A DNA stretch of 64,000 nucleotides, taken from Daldinia sp. FL1419 (Eukaryota > Ascomycota > Sordariomycetes > Xylariales > Hypoxylaceae). Within the stretch, counting starts at the first letter, position 1. Each line of letters opens with the position of its first letter. Positions 58,258-64,000 of the stretch are shown one piece after another. Position numbers and translations under genes: made by a program. The notes under the pieces are model-generated. The model saw only the letters and a program-made list of their open reading frames with translations, did no database searches and was not told where the DNA came from. Location of the stretch: the NCBI GenBank assembly GCA_025201765.1, contig MU623400.1, forward strand, positions 62,001-126,000, read 5' to 3'.

Positions 58258-60004
58258 ATGGAAGGCACAATATCTTTCGACAAGTTTTATAACGTGAGTC
58301 CCTGGAAGGCTGAACCGAGACGAAGCCTTCAAAATTAACAGCCGGTCAGATCATCAACAATTCGAAAGTGTCAGGCGACAAAACATACCATGGGATCGAT
58401 CCAAGCACAGGAAAGACTCTCTGGGAGGTCCCAGTGGCTACGGAGGCCAATCTCGAAGAAGCTGTGGTAGCCGCCAACAGCGCCTTCAAGGAATGGTCTG
58501 CGTTGCAGCAGTACGAAAGATCTAAGCTCATGAAGGACCTGGCCGATCGCCTAGAGCAACACAAGGATGCACTGACTGATATACTTGCCAAAGAGAGCGG
58601 CAAATCGGTATGAACCGACCGTGTTTATATCCTTTTTACGTGCTGATTCTTTTGTTAGACTCCATTTGCGGAATCAGAGGTCGTCATGGGTGTCAGTACC
58701 ATGAGGCGACATGGTAAGCTTCCCCTTAACCATCGCGTTTTTCAGGTGTCTAACTAGCTGCAGCGGATTGGTCGGTTCCTGACCAGCTTCTCAAGGACAC
58801 CGAGGACGTGCGGGTCGTTGTCCAGCATGTTCCTATTGGCGTAGTTGCAGGAATTACGCCTTGGAACTATCCCTTCCAGCTGGCAATTCTGAAGGTGGCC
58901 CCAGCGCTGGCGACCGGTTGCGTTGTCATATTAAAACCCTCGTAAGTATCGAGACCAAAAAGCTGATTGAAATCCCTATCTGACGGTTATCAGACCATTC
59001 ACGCCATATACAACTCTTAAAATAGCTGAGATCGCATCAGAGGTTCTCCCGCCTGGCGTGGTACAGGTCCTAGGGGGAGACGATAGCCTCGGCCCCTGGA
59101 TGACGAGACATCCTGGAATCCACAAAATCTCCTTCACTGGCTCTACGGTTACCGGTAAGAAGATCATGGCTGCAGCTTCGGAAACGTTGAAAAGGGTAAA
59201 CCTAGAACTGTACGGCTTCCCATTCTTAGAAATAAGCTCCGATGTGTGATAGATACTAAAAAATTACTTACCAGGGGTGGCAACGATGCGGCGGTGGTAA
59301 CCCAGGATTTCGACGTCCGCAAAGCGGCACAGCTCGTAGCTATGGCCGCATTCGCACATTCTGGCCAGATTTGCATGGCTACGAAACGCATCTACGTGCA
59401 CGAATCAATCTTCGACGAATTCATTACTTACCTTGTCGAGATCATAAAGAGCTTCAAACCAGGCGAAGGCTTCTGCAGCCCGATTCAGAACAAGATGCAG
59501 TTCGAGAAGGTCAAGGCGATCTATGACGACTGCGAGGAACAGGGATACAACTTTGCTGTTGGTGGCGGGAGTAAAGTGTCCGTGGACGACAGCAGACCGG
59601 GGTACTTTATCGCACCGGCTATCGTGACCAATCCCCCGGAAAAGTCGCGCATCGTGCAGGAGGAGCCGTTTGGACCCATCGTTCCCGTATTAACGTGGCG
59701 CGACGACAAGGAGGTGATAGACCGTGTAAACGATACTCCAACGGGTCTAGGTGCTACGGTCTATTGCCGCGACGAGAAGCGCGCATGGAGGATTTCTGAG
59801 AGCATTGAGGCCGGAAGCGCTTGGGTTAATGGCGGACTTAAGTTGGACCCGGTGGCGCTATTCGGCGCACACAAGCAGAGCGGGATTGGTGGGGAGTTAG
59901 GTCCTCTCGGACTGAAATACTACACAAACACACGGACCATCACGTACTGGAAGGATGCGCCGAAGGAAGAGCAAGCGGGCGGGAATAAGGGTTTATTTGC
60001 ATAA
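58258..60004 (+). CDS. NAD(P)-dependent aldehyde dehydrogenase
   Basis: Six exons: 58258-58293, 58350-58607, 58659-58713, 58758-58941, 58994-59209 and 59275-60004; 492 residues, normal for the superfamily. Introns are 44-65 nt. The 36-nt first exon (MEGTISFDKFYN) joins to IINNSKVSGDKTYHGIDP. Motifs: GVVAGITPWNYPFQLA (cofactor and oxyanion region), KPSPFTP, FTGSTVTGKKI (Rossmann Gly motif), general base Glu249 in LELGGND (rebuilt across an intron), nucleophile Cys283 in SGQICMATKR and EEPFGPIVPVL. It oxidises an aldehyde to an acid; adjacency to the extradiol dioxygenase suggests a semialdehyde or aromatic aldehyde. It is probably cytosolic, as no targeting signal is seen. Confidence 0.94.
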
Positions 60005-60083
60005 ATCGGCGAAATGATATAGTGTATCTTTTTGGGTTATCATAAGGCAAAGAAATAATTAGGAAGGACGGTTTGGTAGATTA

Positions 60084-61872
60084 TTAGCTGGACATTAACC
60101 TCTGCAAAGTTGCTGCCATCTTCGTGCAACATGGCCATTGCATGGTCTCGAGTTCCATCTTGAATGCCAGTAGAACCCTCCTACTCCCGTACTTATCCCT
60201 ATCGCCTCCTGTTCCGAAGCTAATTTTCGCCCAAACTACCAGTGCCGCGTGAAATACGATTATTGGCATCCAGGCTGAACATAGTGTGTTTTCGGATTTT
60301 GGATATGTAGCCGTAACGTCGAGCAAGGCCCAGGCGTGATCTAGCGTTTGACCCGAAATGTTGATGGTATTTGTAGTTGATGCGGCGTTGGTATAATTTA
60401 TACCTGGAACTAGAGGGTCATCATAGTGGGCAAGTCGTGAAAGACTTGACATTTCCGGACATGAAAGATATAGCCTGCAATAGTGGAACAATGCTATGAT
60501 ATCAGGAGGTAAGGAATTACCAAAATTAGTATACCACCTGTCTAGTGCTTTTGATAGTCGGTTTTGCATACGATCGAGCTCGGTGTGTGCAGAAAAGGGG
60601 ACAAAAGGGTTATGCTTGTATGTGTTCATTTGAGCCGAGCTGATAATGTTAGCAGCGCTTCCAAGGGACCGACGAAGAGTAATGGAGTCGGAGAGAATAG
60701 CAAGAAGCAAAAGGACCGCTTGCTCCTTAGAGCTATTTCCTGTAGTTGAAAGAATCGTTTGGCTATCTGTATTAGATTCTTGAAGAAGATTTCGATAGAT
60801 ATCCTGGAACGCAATGGTAGAAGAAGGCATATTTGTCGAGATCTCGTCGGTTGAAAAGTTTAGAGACAAGTTCGAATGGAGAGCTTGAAGAACATCCCAC
60901 AACCAAATCAGCCATAGCATAGGGCTTTCGCCAAGAAATCTAATTAGCCATGTAGAATCAAGGCGCAGAGATCGCATATAACGCACCTATACGATAATAT
61001 TCGCTGTTGTATTCCGGGATCTAACCGTCCCGGATTATGCATTTGCATACGACGGCAAATCTAGGAGGAGTCAGTCAAGTCAACAAGTAAACTGAACCTA
61101 TACTTACCGTTAAAGATGAAGATATGATAAGAGCAGATCTTCTTTGCAGCGGTTCTTCAGATGCCAATACGCCATATGGTATCAGCAGAACAGCCTATGG
61201 TCCGTGTAAGCAAACATACCAGGCGACAAGACAGTGCTACTTACGGCTAGGAGCATCTCGATTGATCGGGCTAGTCCGTTGTCTACTTCTACCATAACTG
61301 GCCAAAGGCTTGAGCCTGCCTGGTAGATACTCTTGGCTTCTTCCGCGTCACCCCGGCTACAAACCGAACCAAGACAGGCAATAGCAAAGCGCAAGGGGGG
61401 CGCAAGGAGTTCCCGGGCCATAGCCGGCATCGGGAGTTGCCCGAAGAAGACATGGCCCAAACAACCAGTAGGAAATACCCTTGATAAGTGGGATAAGTGG
61501 TCATCGGACGGCAATCTGGGGAACCGCGATAGGAGGGCCACAGGATACGTATATTTCTTCGCCGGAGTTTCCTATAACGGTCAGGAATAATTTTATAAAA
61601 TTAAGATAGGACATAATCATATATAATACACAGACTTCGTCCTTCAGGTCCATATTGAACAACTTCTCAGCTCCAACAGCATCGCTACTAGCCAATAAGG
61701 CCCTCTTAAAGTCGGACAAGAGGGCTGGATCAGGACGCTCGCTGGCCGTAGCGACATCTTGATGAGAAGGGTCGCGCTCTCCCGGCCAAGTTGAGGTTTG
61801 AGTATTTGCTACCATCCTTAGAGAAAGTTGGTAATCCGTATTGATGAAATGATGAAGGTGAGCAGACTCCAT
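60084..61872 (-). CDS. Fungal transcription-factor-like protein without visible DNA-binding domain
   Basis: Exons 61872-61636, 61571-61245, 61194-61108 and 60986-60084 on the minus strand, all phase 0; 517 residues. The body matches the fungal-specific regulatory domain of Zn-cluster factors: YPVALLSRFPRLPSDDHLSH and GLARSIEMLLAAVLL. The region after the third intron reads SPMLWLIWLWDVLQALHSNL then STDEISTNMPSS. The third intron (121 nt) could retain a segment reading RRMQMHNPGRLDPG, but that breaks the frame. The N-terminus (MESAHLHHFINTDYQL) resembles the part that normally follows the zinc domains. Upstream DNA to 62600 is low-complexity and holds no C2H2 or Zn2Cys6 motif. Either the DNA-binding part has been lost or the protein acts as a partner of another factor, such as the divergent neighbour. 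Confidence 0.8.
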
Positions 61873-63016
61873 CTGGCGATACCTAAGATACTCGGAATAA
61901 GGGGCTGTTCCATATTACGTACTCTGCTACTCTGGCTGTACCATGTCGTCGACAGGGCAGGACTGACTTACCTAAATCGAAATAATACCCGAGGTGGAGT
62001 AATTGAGGAGAATCGCGGGGAAGCTTGTTGTAGATCTTATTGGTGAGAGAGTACCTAACCGTGAAAAAGACGAACTAAAGATGTCACCCCCTTGTTACCA
62101 CGCTTGTCCTAGTTTAGTAGTATTCTTTTTTATTCTTTTTTATTTTTGTGTTTGTTTATTCTTTATTCTTTTAGAGGTTTAACAAATCGACGCCGGTTTG
62201 AAAGTCTATCGTTGTGCCCAAGTCGGATGTTATAAATTATCTACCTAAATATTTCAACATGATGTGGCTTAGAGTGTTTCTAGTCAAGACGTCCGGGGTT
62301 GAAAATAATTTGAAATACTTGCGTGTCTTATAACGAGACTAGGCAGTAGGTAGCGGTGAGCCACTATAGCTTACGAAATGGGAGATGTAACTAGGCGATG
62401 GAGAATCGAGGCACAGGTTTTAAGTCCCGCCTAGTTTAAATGGGGCAAAACCTAAAACTCAATTTCTTCAACCCCGAAAGCAAAAACCGAGGGATAAGAA
62501 AAAAACAAGGGGTAAAGAAATAAACTAGAAACTTGGAAAAAAAATAAAAAAAAAAATAAAAAAAACACCTACTATTCCATTCAGGTATCTACGCATTAAA
62601 AAGCGCAGCATACTTATCACATCTCCATTATACCACCAAATGCTGACCTATTATTGTCCAAAGAATAGGTAATTCTCTGGTCTTTGTCAGCTCTTAGAGC
62701 TTAGAGCTTGGGCTTAGGCTTATAAGTGACCATCGACCCATAAGACAAGCCCAGTGGAGTCAATTCTGATCCCTGTTGAAAGTCATCGTCTAAAGCTACG
62801 TATTCGCGACAACTGCGGAGATAAGGCATGTCTGTTTATATGCTGTCTTCCCGGTCATGATTCTAGTCTTAGCTCCCTAGAATATTGGACTCTTGTCTAG
62901 ACTAATTTCTACCTGGGATCTCTCTTAGGGGCCGGAATAATATCAAATTGCATTGGACGGGATAAATAATACGCACAAATCCATGAGGTTGAACAACTAC
63001 TCGAATTGTATTAACC
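61873..63016. promoter_or_regulatory. Divergent region between two regulator genes
   Basis: About 1.14 kb with T-rich (62125-62175) and A-rich (62535-62570) low-complexity runs. It is shared by the two transcription-factor genes. No site is called. Confidence 0.45.
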
Positions 63017-64000
63017 ATGGCCCAATGCGATATCTGCGGGCGTACTTTTGCGAGAAACGAACATCTTATCCGGCACCATAGAACTCGTGAGTCGATGTGT
63101 ATAGCTGCCCCTGAAGGGTTCGCTCGCTGACACTCGTGGCCGCGAGAAGACACAGGTGAGCGACCATTTCGATGCCCTCATTGCAAAATAGGGTTTCATC
63201 GAGCCGACGTCAGGGCGAAGCACATAAAAAAGATTCATCCGGAGAATGCATCGCCGTCAGAATCTTCCGAGTCTCTCCCACAAGCCCCAGTTGAGAGGCC
63301 TAAACCCAAAGAGAGGGAGCGTTCAAGGCTAGCATGCGACCAATGTCGAAAGCGAAAGCTAAAGTGTAATAACGTCCGGCCATGTGAAGCATGTCGTTCT
63401 AAGATGCTACAATGTACCGTCTCAAGCTCTAGCAGGCCACCCGGAAGACCTCGCAATCCCGTTTTTATTACCCCAAGCCGAGAGAGCATCCGCGAGAAAG
63501 GGGTAGATAGTTCCGAAATCCCTCCAGTTCCTCAGCCCTGGGTACCAAGCAGCCTGGACTCGCCCCTAGCCCAAGCTGGTCTCATCCCTGGAATTCCTGT
63601 AATGGGCGCGCCAGACACTAGAGATAGCAATGGCACTTACCCGAATACTACGGATCTCACGCCGCTAGGCATGGAACAGTGGATGACTCCGGAAACGACC
63701 GGGAACTTTTCTATCCAAGCTCCATTTCCGAACGGACCTATACCGATGGATCCGATTTGTGACGACATGGATCTAATGGATAATATACTTCCCCAACTTG
63801 TTAGCTATATATCCCCCCTGAAGCACATTCTGCAATACTAACCCCTTTTTGACAAGGACTTGGGAAACTGGCTGGACGACCTTAACGAGTTTTCTGCAAC
63901 AGATGACACATGGCCGCCGGACTCGATAGCATTCAACATCGACTCTGATCCTTCTATGGACAGTGCTGTTGAAATGATGAAAGACCATTTCCAAAGGCGA
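63017..64000 (+). CDS. C2H2 + Zn2Cys6 transcription factor, N-terminal part (runs off the window)
   Basis: Exons 63017-63086, 63150-63799 and 63857 to beyond 64000; about 288 residues are visible and the frame is open at the edge. Two C2H2 fingers come first (CDICGRTFARNEHLIRHHRTH and CPHCKIGFHRADVRAKH), joined across the first intron by the classical linker HTGERPF. A Zn2Cys6 cluster CDQCRKRKLKCNN to CEACRSKMLQC follows at about 101-126. The acceptor of the first intron is AAG at 63147-63149, which gives the linker; the CAG just downstream would not. The second intron (63800-63856) has a TACTAAC branch point. This architecture normally continues into a regulatory domain like the one encoded divergently at 60084-61872. 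It may control the catabolic genes. Confidence 0.92.

Noticed and set aside
60987..61107. Extra exon reading RRMQMHNPGRLDPG in the minus-strand regulator
   Set aside because: It leads into the last exon in the wrong frame; direct splicing from 61108 to 60986 is phase 0 on both sides.
1..64000. CRISPR arrays, operons or other prokaryotic features
   Set aside because: No regularly spaced repeats with unique spacers were seen, and the gene structure is plainly eukaryotic.

Overview
The window reads as nuclear DNA of a filamentous ascomycete (Pezizomycotina, most likely a Sordariomycete). Most genes are interrupted by introns of roughly 45-120 nt with GT..AG ends and CTAAC/CTAAT branch points. 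The gene families are typical of such fungi: hybrid histidine kinase, highly reducing polyketide synthase, AA9 polysaccharide monooxygenase, fungal rhodopsin-like membrane protein, fungal F-box proteins and C2H2/Zn2Cys6 regulators. Intergenic stretches are long and partly AT-rich, and the repeats differ by C-to-T/G-to-A transitions, as repeat-induced point mutation (RIP) would leave. Exons were placed by hand from reading frame, splice signals and family motifs; none was tested against transcripts.

Layout. 0.2-8 kb: a PAS-rich hybrid histidine kinase (+), a class II DAHP synthase of the shikimate pathway (-) with a perfect Gcn4/CPC1 site in its promoter, and a HYPK-like UBA protein (+). 9-14 kb: a secreted alpha/beta hydrolase with an Asp nucleophile and a 917-residue protein of unknown function ending in a HicA-like fold. 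14-31.5 kb: a secreted AA9 LPMO, then a probable secondary-metabolite group: a long-chain alcohol oxidase (GMC family, -), a rhodopsin-like seven-helix protein (+), a highly reducing polyketide synthase (+, 12 exons) and an MFS transporter (+). The KS part of the synthase carries an unresolved one-base frame conflict at an exon junction. 31.5-37 kb: gene-poor DNA with decayed coding sequence, an intron-containing tRNA-Gly(TCC) and a dispersed repeat.

37-48.4 kb: a DUF1769 protein (-), an F-box protein (-), a second decayed region, a four-exon cupin gene (+) whose exons are too short to stand out, and a membrane-anchored alpha/beta hydrolase (-). 48.4-52.3 kb: repeat-rich DNA with a nested pair of inverted-repeat elements, the inner one a 550-bp Mutator-type MITE flanked by an exact 9-bp target duplication. 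52.4-54 kb: an F-box/ankyrin protein.

56-64 kb: a probable aromatic-compound catabolic group: a type I extradiol (VOC) dioxygenase, an aldehyde dehydrogenase, a fungal transcription-factor-like protein with no visible DNA-binding domain (-), and, divergent from it, a C2H2 + Zn2Cys6 regulator running off the right edge. Ring cleavage by the dioxygenase followed by oxidation of an aldehyde, under one or both regulators, is a reasonable inference, but the substrate cannot be read from the sequence.
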